A DNA stretch of 64,000 nucleotides from Paracoccaceae bacterium Fryx2 (GTDB lineage: Bacteria > Pseudomonadota > Alphaproteobacteria > Rhodobacterales > Rhodobacteraceae), in NCBI GenBank assembly GCA_032334235.1, contig JAVSGI010000005.1:1798001-1862000 (forward strand). Direction: 5' to 3'. A program made the position numbers and the translations under genes. Shown piece after piece: positions 10,091 through 18,049 of this stretch; the first letter of the stretch is position 1, and each line of letters starts with the position of its first letter. The notes under the pieces are model-generated. The model was not told where the DNA came from, ran no database searches, and saw only the letters and a list, made by a program, of their open reading frames with translations.

Positions 10091-10108
10091 CCGGGGGCCA
10101 GCCCCCGG
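10091..10108. terminator. Hairpin between convergent truA and exonuclease gene
   Basis: CCGGGGGC, CA, GCCCCCGG forms an 8-bp perfect stem 11 bases after the truA stop and 17 bases from the stop of the opposing gene. There is no U tract on either strand, so it is terminator-like rather than a canonical intrinsic terminator. Confidence 0.5.
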
Positions 10109-10124
10109 TCCGTCCGCAATCGCG

Positions 10125-12200
10125 TCAGTTCAGATCCTTGAGCAGCCGTCCGTGGCGGCGCACTTCCGTCAGCAGGCCGCCGAAGGTGCCAAGGCCGCGG
10201 CCCTGCAGCATCGGCAGCAGTTTCAGGAAGGCATCGGCAGTGGCGACGGTGTCGCCGATGGCGGTGTGGCGGGCCTCTTCGGGGATGGTGATGCCAAGTC
10301 GGTGGGTCAGTGCGTCGAGGCTGTGGGTTTCGTGCTGGCCGAACACGACCGCCGACAGCAGCACCGTGTCGAGGATCGGGTTGTCAAAACGCAGTCCGAT
10401 GCCGGGTTCGTGGCGGCGCAGGAATTCCATGTCGAAGGGGGCGTTGTGCGCGATCAGCACCGCCCCTTCGGCAAACTTGTGGAAGCGGCGGCCGACATCC
10501 TCGATTTCCGGGGCATCGGCAACCATCGCCTCGGTGATGCCGTGCACCTCGGTCGAGCCGGGCGGGATCGGGCGGCGCGGGTTCACCAGGGTGTCGAACA
10601 CCTCGCCATCGACGCGGCGGCCGTTGACGATGCGGACCGCCGCGATCTGCACGATCTCGTCGCCCTGCCCGGGAAGGAGGCCCGTGGTCTCGGTGTCGAA
10701 CACCACATAGGTCAGGTCTTCCAGCCGCGCGTCCGCCACCTTGTCGTTGCGCGCCTTCGACAGCAGGTCGAAATCGTAGACCACCGCGCGGGCGATCGGC
10801 TTGGGCCGCGGCCCGGTGCGGCGGGCGGCGTGGACCGGCAGGCAGAGCGCATGGCGGTTGCCATCGGATTCGGGCCAGATCTCGGTGGCATGGGTGGCAA
10901 GCACCGTGCGCCCGGTGACATCGGACACCGCGGGGTCGAGCGCCGCCTCCAGCCACCGTTCCATGTCGCCCAGCGCCAGCGGCGCGCCTTCCCAGCCCAG
11001 CCGCACCATCGCCTCGGTGCCATCCTCGTCGACCCGGAGCGTGAAGCTGCGCGCCAGCCCCTGCCCGGCAATCCGCGCGGCCATGTCGGCCATCAGCGCG
11101 ATCACCTCGAAGCCGTTGCAGCGCAGCAGCAGCGGCGCGGCCTCGGCGGTGACCCAGAAGCCTTCGACCTCCAGCCTTGCGCGCAGACCGTCGAGCAGGT
11201 CGGAGGCGCGGGTCAGCGCCAGCGGCCAGCCTTCGCTGCGCCCCTCTTCGGCGCGGGCGGTCAGGTCGGTCACCGCCAGCGAAAGCCGGGTCACTTCTTC
11301 GCGCAATGCCGCATCCATCGCGGGGGGGGCGGTCTCGCCCGGGGGCAGCACGCCCATCAGGGTGGCCAGGTTGGCGGCGGGGCGGCGGATGCGGTCGAAC
11401 ACCTCGGCCAGCAGCGCCTCGCGCCGGGAATGGGCCGCGAGGTCGGCCGTCACGTCGCGCAGCGTCAGGACGTAGCCGGGCTTGGCCCCCCCGTCGCCCG
11501 CCAGCAGCCGCATCCGCGCCGCCAACACCCGGGCCTCGCCGCGCGTGGTGCACAGCAGGTCGGACGCGGCATCGGGATCCTCTGCCTCGATCAGCCGCTG
11601 GTGCGCGTGGCGGATCGGGCCGTCGTGCAGGTGATCGAACAGCTTGCGGTCAAGCCCGGTCGCCCCGGCCGCCCCCGCCCCCATCAGATCGACCGCCTGC
11701 CCGTTGTAGAACACAAGGGAATGATCGCCCGAACACAGCAGCACCCCCACCGGCACGTCAGACAGCAGCGCCTCCAGCCGGGCCTTTTCGGCCGAAAGCC
11801 GGGTGGTCTCGCGCGCCACCGATTCCGCCAGGGCATTGCGCACCTCCGACAGGCTCAGCGCGGTGGCCGAGGCGGCGGGGGCAAGATCGCCCAGATAGCG
11901 CGCGGTTTCGGCGTCGAACGTGCCGCCGATGTCGGCATGGGCGCGCGCGCGCAGCGAACCGGCCAACTGGACGATCGGCCTGGCGACGTTGACATCGAAC
12001 AAGAACCACACCCAGGTCACCAGCCCCAGGATGCCGAAGCCCGCGATCATCCCGCCCTGCACGAAGGCGTTCAGCGTCTCGGGCGTGCCAAGGCGGCGGA
12101 AGGCCAGCGTCAGCCCCATGGCCAGCGCCGCGATGCCGCCCACCCCCAGCACCGCAAAGAACAGGAACACCCTGAGCCGCAGCCCGAGCCGGGCCAGCAT
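10125..12200 (-). CDS. Membrane PAS / degenerate kinase sensor fused to a DnaQ-type 3'-5' exonuclease
   Basis: About 691 residues. Order: two transmembrane helices (about 8-35 and 48-70), a HAMP-like helix, a PAS-like segment (about 140-260), a region resembling HisKA/HATPase, and a C-terminal DEDDh exonuclease domain (about 505-685). In the HisKA-like helix the canonical H-E-L-R-x-P reads D-R-I-R-R-P-A-A-N-L, so the phospho-acceptor His appears replaced by Asp. The exonuclease residues are present: FDTETTG, HNAPFD and HTAIGD. Start by ATG at 12200 (TGATG with the upstream stop) or GTG at 12203. It is last in a run with a response regulator and the DUF294 gene. Not the replicative proofreading subunit, which lacks such an N-terminus. 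What it degrades or senses is unknown. Confidence 0.85.
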   Translation of the reverse strand: MLARLGLRLRVFLFFAVLGVGGIAALAMGLTLAFRRLGTPETLNAFVQGGMIAGFGILGLVTWVWFLFDVNVARPIVQLAGSLRARAHADIGGTFDAETARYLGDLAPAASATALSLSEVRNALAESVARETTRLSAEKARLEALLSDVPVGVLLCSGDHSLVFYNGQAVDLMGAGAAGATGLDRKLFDHLHDGPIRHAHQRLIEAEDPDAASDLLCTTRGEARVLAARMRLLAGDGGAKPGYVLTLRDVTADLAAHSRREALLAEVFDRIRRPAANLATLMGVLPPGETAPPAMDAALREEVTRLSLAVTDLTARAEEGRSEGWPLALTRASDLLDGLRARLEVEGFWVTAEAAPLLLRCNGFEVIALMADMAARIAGQGLARSFTLRVDEDGTEAMVRLGWEGAPLALGDMERWLEAALDPAVSDVTGRTVLATHATEIWPESDGNRHALCLPVHAARRTGPRPKPIARAVVYDFDLLSKARNDKVADARLEDLTYVVFDTETTGLLPGQGDEIVQIAAVRIVNGRRVDGEVFDTLVNPRRPIPPGSTEVHGITEAMVADAPEIEDVGRRFHKFAEGAVLIAHNAPFDMEFLRRHEPGIGLRFDNPILDTVLLSAVVFGQHETHSLDALTHRLGITIPEEARHTAIGDTVATADAFLKLLPMLQGRGLGTFGGLLTEVRRHGRLLKDLN

Positions 12201-12592
12201 CACAGGTCCTCGCCCAGCAGGCGGCGCACCTCGGCGCGCAGTTCCTTCAGCTCGAACGGTTTCGAGATGAAGCCGTCGGCCCCCAATGCCAGCCCCTTGC
12301 GCCGCTCGATCGCAGAGCCGCGCGCCGTCATCATCAGGATCTTCACATCGGCGAGCGCGGGGTCCAGCCGCACCCCCTGGCAGATTTCGTAGCCCGAAAC
12401 CTCGGGCAGCATGACATCAAGCAGCACCAGGTCGGGATGCGTCGCGCGTATCCGCCCCAGCGCCTCGCCGCCATTGGCGATGCGGTCATGGTCGTAGCCT
12501 TCGCGGGTCATCAGATAATCAAGCGCGATGGCGATGTTGTCTTCGTCCTCGACCACCAGAACGCGGTGCCGTCTTCCCCCCTCATCGGCCAT
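12200..12592 (-). CDS. Single-domain response regulator
   Basis: About 130 residues that are almost entirely a receiver domain: acidic pocket VVEDED, phospho-acceptor Asp in LVLLDVMLP, switch Thr in MMTARG and Lys in ISKPF are all present. There is no output domain. The stop overlaps the start of the exonuclease-sensor gene, so the two are translationally coupled. Since the coupled sensor lacks a recognisable phospho-acceptor His, the phospho-donor must be elsewhere, or the receiver acts by protein contact. The ATG at 12592 was chosen because the longer frame adds only an Arg-rich stretch overlapping the upstream gene. Confidence 0.9.
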   Translation of the reverse strand: MADEGGRRHRVLVVEDEDNIAIALDYLMTREGYDHDRIANGGEALGRIRATHPDLVLLDVMLPEVSGYEICQGVRLDPALADVKILMMTARGSAIERRKGLALGADGFISKPFELKELRAEVRRLLGEDL

Positions 12593-12593
12593 T

Positions 12594-13115
12594 TTATCCC
12601 CCCTGGCAGGCCGCCCTCTGCATCTCGTCCTCTTGCCCGACCTCCAGCCACCGGCCACCGGTCAGGGTGCCGTCGGCGGCCAAGGCCGCCCCGTCGATCA
12701 GGTCGGCCCGGCGGCCGCCTGCACAATCGAACGCCAGCGGCACGCGCTGCACCGCAGCCCAGCGCTGCACGATCATCGCATCGGCGCGGCGCAGATCGGC
12801 ATTGGTGGCCGAGGTTGCCATCGCCGTGCGGTCCAGCGCCAGAAAGCGGCTGGAGACCGGGAAAAGGTAGGTCCAGGGCCGGTAGAACACCCGGTCTTCC
12901 GGCGCCGAGACGATCACCACATTGTCGGGCAGCGCGCCCGAAACGCGGGGATACCAGCTGTATTCGTTCCATACCGAGAACATCAGCATCCCCGCCCCGA
13001 TCGCGGCGGGAAGAATGTATTTCGGCAGCCGCCCCCGGCTGAGCCAGCGTATCGCCATCACGATGCCGGCAAGGCCGGCCCCTGCGGCAATGGTGGCGAC
13101 AAGATCCATCAGCAT
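12594..13115 (-). CDS. Membrane-anchored protein of unknown function
   Basis: 173 residues. Two hydrophobic helices lie at the N-terminus (about 1-20 and 31-48), followed by a soluble domain of about 120 residues without a motif I recognise, containing a single Cys near the middle. It starts 10 bases after the DUF294 gene and ends 1 base before the response regulator start, so it belongs to the same operon. The start could also be the ATG at 13109. Function unknown; the position suggests a part in the same signalling set. Confidence 0.7.
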   Translation of the reverse strand: MLMDLVATIAAGAGLAGIVMAIRWLSRGRLPKYILPAAIGAGMLMFSVWNEYSWYPRVSGALPDNVVIVSAPEDRVFYRPWTYLFPVSSRFLALDRTAMATSATNADLRRADAMIVQRWAAVQRVPLAFDCAGGRRADLIDGAALAADGTLTGGRWLEVGQEDEMQRAACQGG

Positions 13116-13125
13116 CGGCGGTCTT

Positions 13126-14949
13126 TCACGTTCTGGCACCCCGGGCAGAGCCCAGGGAGGATTGCATGGTGCGCACGACCACGAAGGCGTCGCGCAGGTG
13201 GGACCGCTCGAAATCCGACAGATCCGAGGGGGCAAGGAAGTTGTCGGGCGCCCGGCCCGACCGGATCAGCCGCGCCTGGTTTTCCAGCCGGACCTGGGCG
13301 ATCATGTCGTAGGCCTCGATCAGGTCGCGGGCGCCGGAAATGGAGATCACGCCGGCATCCTCGGCCGCCTCCAGCCGGGCGCGGGTGTTGACCGCGACCG
13401 ACTGGCCGATCAGCGCATAGACCCGGCCAAGGTCGGTGACCGGCACCACCCCGTTGTGCTTGAGGTCGATGTGGTTCTTGTGCTCGCCCGAGCGGATGGT
13501 GGCAAAGCCGCGCAGCAGGCCCAGCGGCGGGGTATGCTTCAGCGAATTGGCGATCATGTGCGCCACGAAGATCGAGTTCTTCGCCGCCATTTCGAGCGTT
13601 TCGGCCTGAAGATCGTGGAACAGGCCGGTCTTGCCGCCGATCGGGCGCAGGTCGAACATCACGCTGGCCAGCATCTGCGCCATCGGGTCGGGCTTGTGGA
13701 CCCAGTTCCAGAAATAGTCGCGCCAGACGCGGGCGGGCTGGCACCATTTCGGGTTGGTCGCCATCATGTCGCCGGGGCAATAGACATAGCCGCAGGCGTG
13801 CAGCCCGTCCGAGACGAACTTCGCCAGCGCCGCGAAATACACCATGTCGGCTTCGGTCGCGGCATCGTCGAGGATCATGCAGTTGTCCTGATCGGACACG
13901 CCGGTCTGTTCCTGCCGCCCCTGCGACCCGCAGGCCAGCCACAGATAGGGCACCGGCGCGGGGCCAAGGTTCTGTTCGCCCAGCGTCAGCAGGCGGCGGG
14001 TCACGGTGTCGGAGATGTCGGTGATCAGCCGGGTGACGACCTCGTGCGCGTTGTGGCCGCCGACCAGTTGCACCAGCAGCTTGGGGATGCGGGCGGTGAC
14101 GGCGGCCAGCCCCGCCACGTCGTCGGCGGTGGCGGCATCGCGCACCAGCTGCGCCGAGCTGACCGCCTGGAACCGCGTCAGGTCGGTCTGGGTGATCATG
14201 CCCACCAGCCGCCCGTCCTCGACCACCGGCAGATGGCCGATCCGGCGTTCCAGCATGATGTGCAGGATGTCGGACCCGAGCCCCTGCGGCGTCAGGCTGA
14301 CGGGGTCGGGCGTCATCACCCCCACCACCGGGCTTGCCGGGTCCAGCCCCACCGCCAGCACCTTGTTGGTCATGTCGCGCGTGGTGACGATGCCGAGGAA
14401 CATCCCGTCCTCCACCACGCCGAGGCACGACACATGCGCGTCGCGCATCCTGCCCGCCGCCACGCGGATGCTGTCGTCGGGGCCGCAGACCACCGGCTTG
14501 CGCGCCATCAGGTCGGCGACCTTCTGCGTCGTCAGATCGGCGATGCGGCCATCGTTGCTGCGGCTGCGGCTGAAGAACCGCTCGAACGAGGGAAAGCCCG
14601 CCATCAGGCGGCGGAATTCGGCGGTCGGCAGCAGCAGCAGCACCGAATCCGCGGTCACCCGCGCCGTGGTGGCGGCCACCCCGTCGCGCAGCAGCCCGCG
14701 CTCGCCGAAGGAATTGCGCGGCCCCAGCAGAGACACCACGCCGCCCGAAGGTTCCAGCACCTCGACCGCGCCGCTTTTCAGCAGGTAGATGCCCCGCAGC
14801 GCGTCGCCCGCGCGATAGACCTCCTCGCCGGTCGCATATTCCCTGCGGCTGAAGGAAGTGGCGACACGCGCCAACTCGTCCTGCGGCAGGCTGTCATAGG
14901 GATGCACGGTCTCCAGAAAACCGATGATCACCTTTTGAGTATTGTCCAT
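13126..14949 (-). CDS. cNMP-binding / CBS / DUF294 nucleotidyltransferase-like protein
   Basis: 607 residues. Order: a cyclic-nucleotide-binding-like domain (about 15-120), two CBS motifs (about 145-265), a DUF294 polymerase-beta-type nucleotidyltransferase domain with G-S-Q-G-R-Q-E at about 341-347 and D-Q-D about eight residues later, then the DUF294 C-terminal domain. The GSxGRxE and DxD residues are intact, as in GlnD-type uridylyltransferases, so it is probably an active transferase rather than a relic. Start at ATG 14949 because AGGAAAG lies at proper spacing; a GTG two codons upstream is possible. Such proteins often sit beside acetate-type sodium symporters. Substrate unknown. Confidence 0.88.
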   Translation of the reverse strand: MDNTQKVIIGFLETVHPYDSLPQDELARVATSFSRREYATGEEVYRAGDALRGIYLLKSGAVEVLEPSGGVVSLLGPRNSFGERGLLRDGVAATTARVTADSVLLLLPTAEFRRLMAGFPSFERFFSRSRSNDGRIADLTTQKVADLMARKPVVCGPDDSIRVAAGRMRDAHVSCLGVVEDGMFLGIVTTRDMTNKVLAVGLDPASPVVGVMTPDPVSLTPQGLGSDILHIMLERRIGHLPVVEDGRLVGMITQTDLTRFQAVSSAQLVRDAATADDVAGLAAVTARIPKLLVQLVGGHNAHEVVTRLITDISDTVTRRLLTLGEQNLGPAPVPYLWLACGSQGRQEQTGVSDQDNCMILDDAATEADMVYFAALAKFVSDGLHACGYVYCPGDMMATNPKWCQPARVWRDYFWNWVHKPDPMAQMLASVMFDLRPIGGKTGLFHDLQAETLEMAAKNSIFVAHMIANSLKHTPPLGLLRGFATIRSGEHKNHIDLKHNGVVPVTDLGRVYALIGQSVAVNTRARLEAAEDAGVISISGARDLIEAYDMIAQVRLENQARLIRSGRAPDNFLAPSDLSDFERSHLRDAFVVVRTMQSSLGSARGART

Positions 14950-14968
14950 TGTCACTTTCCTGAAAGGC

Positions 14969-14996
14969 GGCGCGCCCCCCGGTCGGGGGACGCGCC
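14969..14996 (-). terminator. Intercistronic stem-loop between symporter and DUF294 gene
   Basis: GGCGCG plus five C residues pair with five G residues plus CGCGCC, leaving one bulged A and a 5-base loop. The structure sits just after the symporter stop and before the DUF294 ribosome site, with no U tract. This arrangement can stabilise the upstream mRNA or lower downstream expression in an operon. Confidence 0.5.
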
Positions 14997-15003
14997 AGGG
15001 TCA

Positions 15004-17022
15004 TTAGTGGGCGCGGGCGGTGCCTGCGCCGCGCGGCACGCGGATCGATTCCACCAGAGCCTGCACATGGGCCGGCGGCGCCTTGGTGACAGCCGACACG
15101 ATGAAGGCCGCCGCGAAGTTCAGGATGGCGCCGACAGCACCGATCGACAGCGGCGAGATGCCGAAGAAATACTGGTCCGGGGTATCGGGCAGCGTGTTGG
15201 TGCCCGGCACGAAGAACCAGCCCTTGAAGGTGAAGATGTAGACCGACGTGAAGATCAGGCCGACCAGCATCCCGGCGATGGCACCTTGCTTGTTCACACG
15301 CTTGGAGAAGATCCCCATCATGAGAACCGGGAAGATGGTCGCAGCCGCCAGACCAAAGGCCAGCGCCACAACCTGCGCCGCAAAGCCGGGCGGGTTGAGG
15401 CCGAGCCAGGTCGCGATACCGATGGCGAAGGTCATCGAGATCCGCGCCGCCAGCAGTTCGCCCTTTTCCGAGATGTTCGGATTGATCGAACCCTTGATCA
15501 GGTCGTGGCTGATGGCGGAAGAAATCGCCAGCAGCAGGCCCGCAGCGGTGGACAGGGCAGCCGCCAGGGCGCCGGCGGCGACCAGGGCGATGACCCAACC
15601 CGGCAGGGCAGCGATTTCAGGGTTCGCGAGAACCATCATGTCGTTGTCCAGCTTGGTCACTTCGTTGGCGATCCAGCCACGGTCGGCGATGGATTGCCCG
15701 CCGATCATGGTTTCGGCGCGCTTGGCGGCAGCCGCCTCCTGGGCGGTCACCATGGCCAGCTGCAGGGCAGCCAGCGCCGGGTCTTCCGCACCGTTGCGAA
15801 CGACGGCTTCCGGGGTCGTCAGGTCGGCAGCCGGGACTTCGGCAAGACCTGCGGCAGCGCGGGCATCGACCAGCGCCTTGGTCGTATCGGCAACGGCCTT
15901 TTTGGTGGCCGCCAGCGGTGCGTCGTTGAAGTACTGGATCTGACCGTCGCCGTTCAGGTCGGACATGACCAGCAGACCGGTTTTCTCCCAGGTGCGGACC
16001 CAGCTCAGATCCGGGTTGCTGTCGATCTCGGCGCGGGTGATCGCCGGGCCGTCCAGCGCGTTGCCGGTTGCGGCCGAGGGCCACATGGTGGTGGTCAGGT
16101 TCATCCGGGCCATCGAGCCCACGGCCGGAGCGACCGTGTAGAGCAGCGCGATGAAGACCAGCGCCCAGCCGGCCGAGGACCGCGCGTCAGACACTTTCGG
16201 CACGGTGAAGAAGCGGATGATGACGTGCGGCAGACCCGCGGTGCCGATCATCAGCGACATGGTGAACAGGAACATGTTCAGCATGTTGGTGGTCTCGGAG
16301 GTGTAGGCGCGGAAGCCGAGTTCGGTCACGACCTGGTCAAGCTTGGCAAGGAAGGCCACGCCCGACGCCTCATGCGTCCCGACCAGGCCCATCTGCGGCA
16401 TGAACGAGCCGGTCAGTTGCAGCGAGATGAAGATCGCCGGAATGGTGTAGGCGATGATCAGCACGACATACTGCGCCACCTGGGTGTAGGTGATGCCCTT
16501 CATGCCGCCCAGCACGGCATAGGCGAACACGATCGCCGCGCCGATATAAAGACCCATGTCGGTCGAGATTTCGAGGAAGCGCCCGAAGGTCACGCCCACA
16601 CCGCGCATCTGGCCGATAACGTAGGTCACCGAGATGACGATCAGGCAGATCACGGCCAGCAGACGCGCGCCGCCGGAGTAGAAGCGGTCGCCGATGAATT
16701 CGGGCACGGTGAACTTGCCGAACTTGCGCAGATAGGGGGCAAGCAGCAGCGCCAGCAGCACATAGCCGCCGGTCCAGCCCATCAGGTAGGCAGACTGTTC
16801 ATAGCCGCCCGCCGGAGCCAGCGCGATGATGCCCGCCATCGAGATGAACGAGGCGGCCGACATCCAGTCGGCGCCGGTGGCCATGCCGTTCAGAACCGGG
16901 TGAACACCCTGGCCTGCGGCATAGAATTCCGCGGTGGTGCCCGCACGGGCCCAGACCGCGATCCCGAGGTAGATGGCAAACGTAAAGCCAACCACAATCA
17001 GGTTGAGGGTAAACTGATCCAT
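15004..17022 (-). CDS. Sodium/solute symporter, acetate-type (VC_2705 subfamily)
   Basis: 672-residue SSS-family transporter with about 13-14 hydrophobic helices. It carries a large hydrophilic insertion of about 140 residues near the middle (around residues 310-460), rich in Ala/Glu/Asp, that interrupts the membrane core. That length and layout fit the VC_2705-type symporters that pair with a DUF4212 small protein. By context (acs and adk upstream, DUF4212 16 bases upstream) the likely substrate is acetate or another short monocarboxylate taken up with sodium. It has a GGGA ribosome site 7 bases before the ATG. Confidence 0.9.
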   Translation of the reverse strand: MDQFTLNLIVVGFTFAIYLGIAVWARAGTTAEFYAAGQGVHPVLNGMATGADWMSAASFISMAGIIALAPAGGYEQSAYLMGWTGGYVLLALLLAPYLRKFGKFTVPEFIGDRFYSGGARLLAVICLIVISVTYVIGQMRGVGVTFGRFLEISTDMGLYIGAAIVFAYAVLGGMKGITYTQVAQYVVLIIAYTIPAIFISLQLTGSFMPQMGLVGTHEASGVAFLAKLDQVVTELGFRAYTSETTNMLNMFLFTMSLMIGTAGLPHVIIRFFTVPKVSDARSSAGWALVFIALLYTVAPAVGSMARMNLTTTMWPSAATGNALDGPAITRAEIDSNPDLSWVRTWEKTGLLVMSDLNGDGQIQYFNDAPLAATKKAVADTTKALVDARAAAGLAEVPAADLTTPEAVVRNGAEDPALAALQLAMVTAQEAAAAKRAETMIGGQSIADRGWIANEVTKLDNDMMVLANPEIAALPGWVIALVAAGALAAALSTAAGLLLAISSAISHDLIKGSINPNISEKGELLAARISMTFAIGIATWLGLNPPGFAAQVVALAFGLAAATIFPVLMMGIFSKRVNKQGAIAGMLVGLIFTSVYIFTFKGWFFVPGTNTLPDTPDQYFFGISPLSIGAVGAILNFAAAFIVSAVTKAPPAHVQALVESIRVPRGAGTARAH

Positions 17023-17038
17023 TGTCCCTGATGCTCCC

Positions 17039-17296
17039 TTATTCGTCCACGCCGAATTCTTTGTCGAGCTTGTTCATCCGCCAGGCATAGCCGAAGATCA
17101 GAACGAGAAAGACGTAGATGGACCCGTTCTGGGCCATCCAGAAGCCAAGGTCGGCGCCGCCGACCATGATGCCTTGCAGCGCGGGGCGCAGAAGGATTCC
17201 AAGACCGAATGAACACACAAACCAGACCACCAAGGAAACCAGGATGATCCGGACGTTTGCGGCCCAATAGGCGTTGGACGATTTGTTGTCCGCCAT
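17039..17296 (-). CDS. DUF4212 small membrane subunit of the symporter
   Basis: 85 residues with two transmembrane helices (VRIILVSLVVWFVCSFGLGI and IYVFLVLIFGYAWRM) and the WMAQNGSI block typical of DUF4212 / TIGR03647. The family is regularly encoded directly upstream of VC_2705-type symporters and is thought to be an accessory subunit. I start at 17296 because GGGAG lies 9 bases before this ATG. It is followed 16 bases later by the symporter gene. Confidence 0.9.
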   Translation of the reverse strand: MADNKSSNAYWAANVRIILVSLVVWFVCSFGLGILLRPALQGIMVGGADLGFWMAQNGSIYVFLVLIFGYAWRMNKLDKEFGVDE

Positions 17297-17327
17297 GAGT
17301 GCTACTCCCTGCAGTTTTTGCTCCATT

Positions 17328-17355
17328 CCCGCACCCCTTGTCCGGGGGGTGCGGG
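17328..17355 (-). terminator. Hairpin after adk
   Basis: CCCGCACCCC and GGGGTGCGGG form a 10-bp perfect stem with an 8-base loop, just beyond the adk stop codon. It lies upstream of the DUF4212 gene. No clear U tract follows, so it may be a partial terminator or mRNA-stabilising structure separating acs-adk from the transporter genes. Confidence 0.5.
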
Positions 17356-17362
17356 TCTCCCC

Positions 17363-18046
17363 TTATACCGATACCCGGTCCACGATGGCGCCGAGGCCGG
17401 CCCGGATGTCTGCGATGGACCCCATCGCGTCGATCCGCTCCAGCACGCCGCGGCCCTCGTAATAGGCGATCAGCGGTGCCGTCTGGGCGTGATAGGCTTT
17501 CAGCCGTTCACGCACCGTTTCAGCGTTGTCGTCGGCCCGGCGCTTGAACGCCGTGCCGCCACATTTGTCGCACGTTCCCGCCACGACGGGCTGCTTGAAC
17601 GTGTCGTGATAGCCCTCGCCACAGGTGGCGCAGGTGGTGCGGCCGGACACGCGGCCCACCATCGCCTCGTCATCGACCTCAAGGCTGATCGCGGCGGTGA
17701 CCTTCTGCCCGGTCCCGGCAAGCAGCGCGTCAAGCGCCGCCGCCTGCCCGTCGGTGCGCGGGAACCCGTCGAGGATCACGCCGCGCGCCGTGTCGGGCGC
17801 CGCCATGCGGTCCTTCAGGATCGCCAGCACGATGTCGTCGCTGACCAGCGCGCCCGCTTCCATCACCGCTTTCGCGGCCTGCCCGGCAGGCGTGCCCGCC
17901 GCCACTGCGGCGCGCAACAGGTCACCTGTCGAAAGCTGAACCAGGCCGAAGCCTTCTTCCAGCATCCGGGCCTGCGTGCCCTTTCCTGCCCCCGGCGGCC
18001 CGAGCAGGATCAGCACGGCGGGGGGGTTTTGACTTTGCGAATCCAC
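17363..18046 (-). CDS. adk: Adenylate kinase
   Basis: Interconverts AMP + ATP and 2 ADP. 227 residues with the P-loop LGPPGAGKGTQA near the N-terminus, the DGFPRT motif, and a long LID with four cysteines spaced C-x2-C ... C-x2-C that should bind zinc. The gene starts with GTG three bases after the acs stop, so it is co-transcribed with acs. That is metabolically sensible because Acs releases AMP, which Adk recycles. No good ribosome site precedes the GTG, consistent with translational coupling. Confidence 0.95.
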   Translation of the reverse strand: MDSQSQNPPAVLILLGPPGAGKGTQARMLEEGFGLVQLSTGDLLRAAVAAGTPAGQAAKAVMEAGALVSDDIVLAILKDRMAAPDTARGVILDGFPRTDGQAAALDALLAGTGQKVTAAISLEVDDEAMVGRVSGRTTCATCGEGYHDTFKQPVVAGTCDKCGGTAFKRRADDNAETVRERLKAYHAQTAPLIAYYEGRGVLERIDAMGSIADIRAGLGAIVDRVSV

Positions 18047-18049
18047 GGA

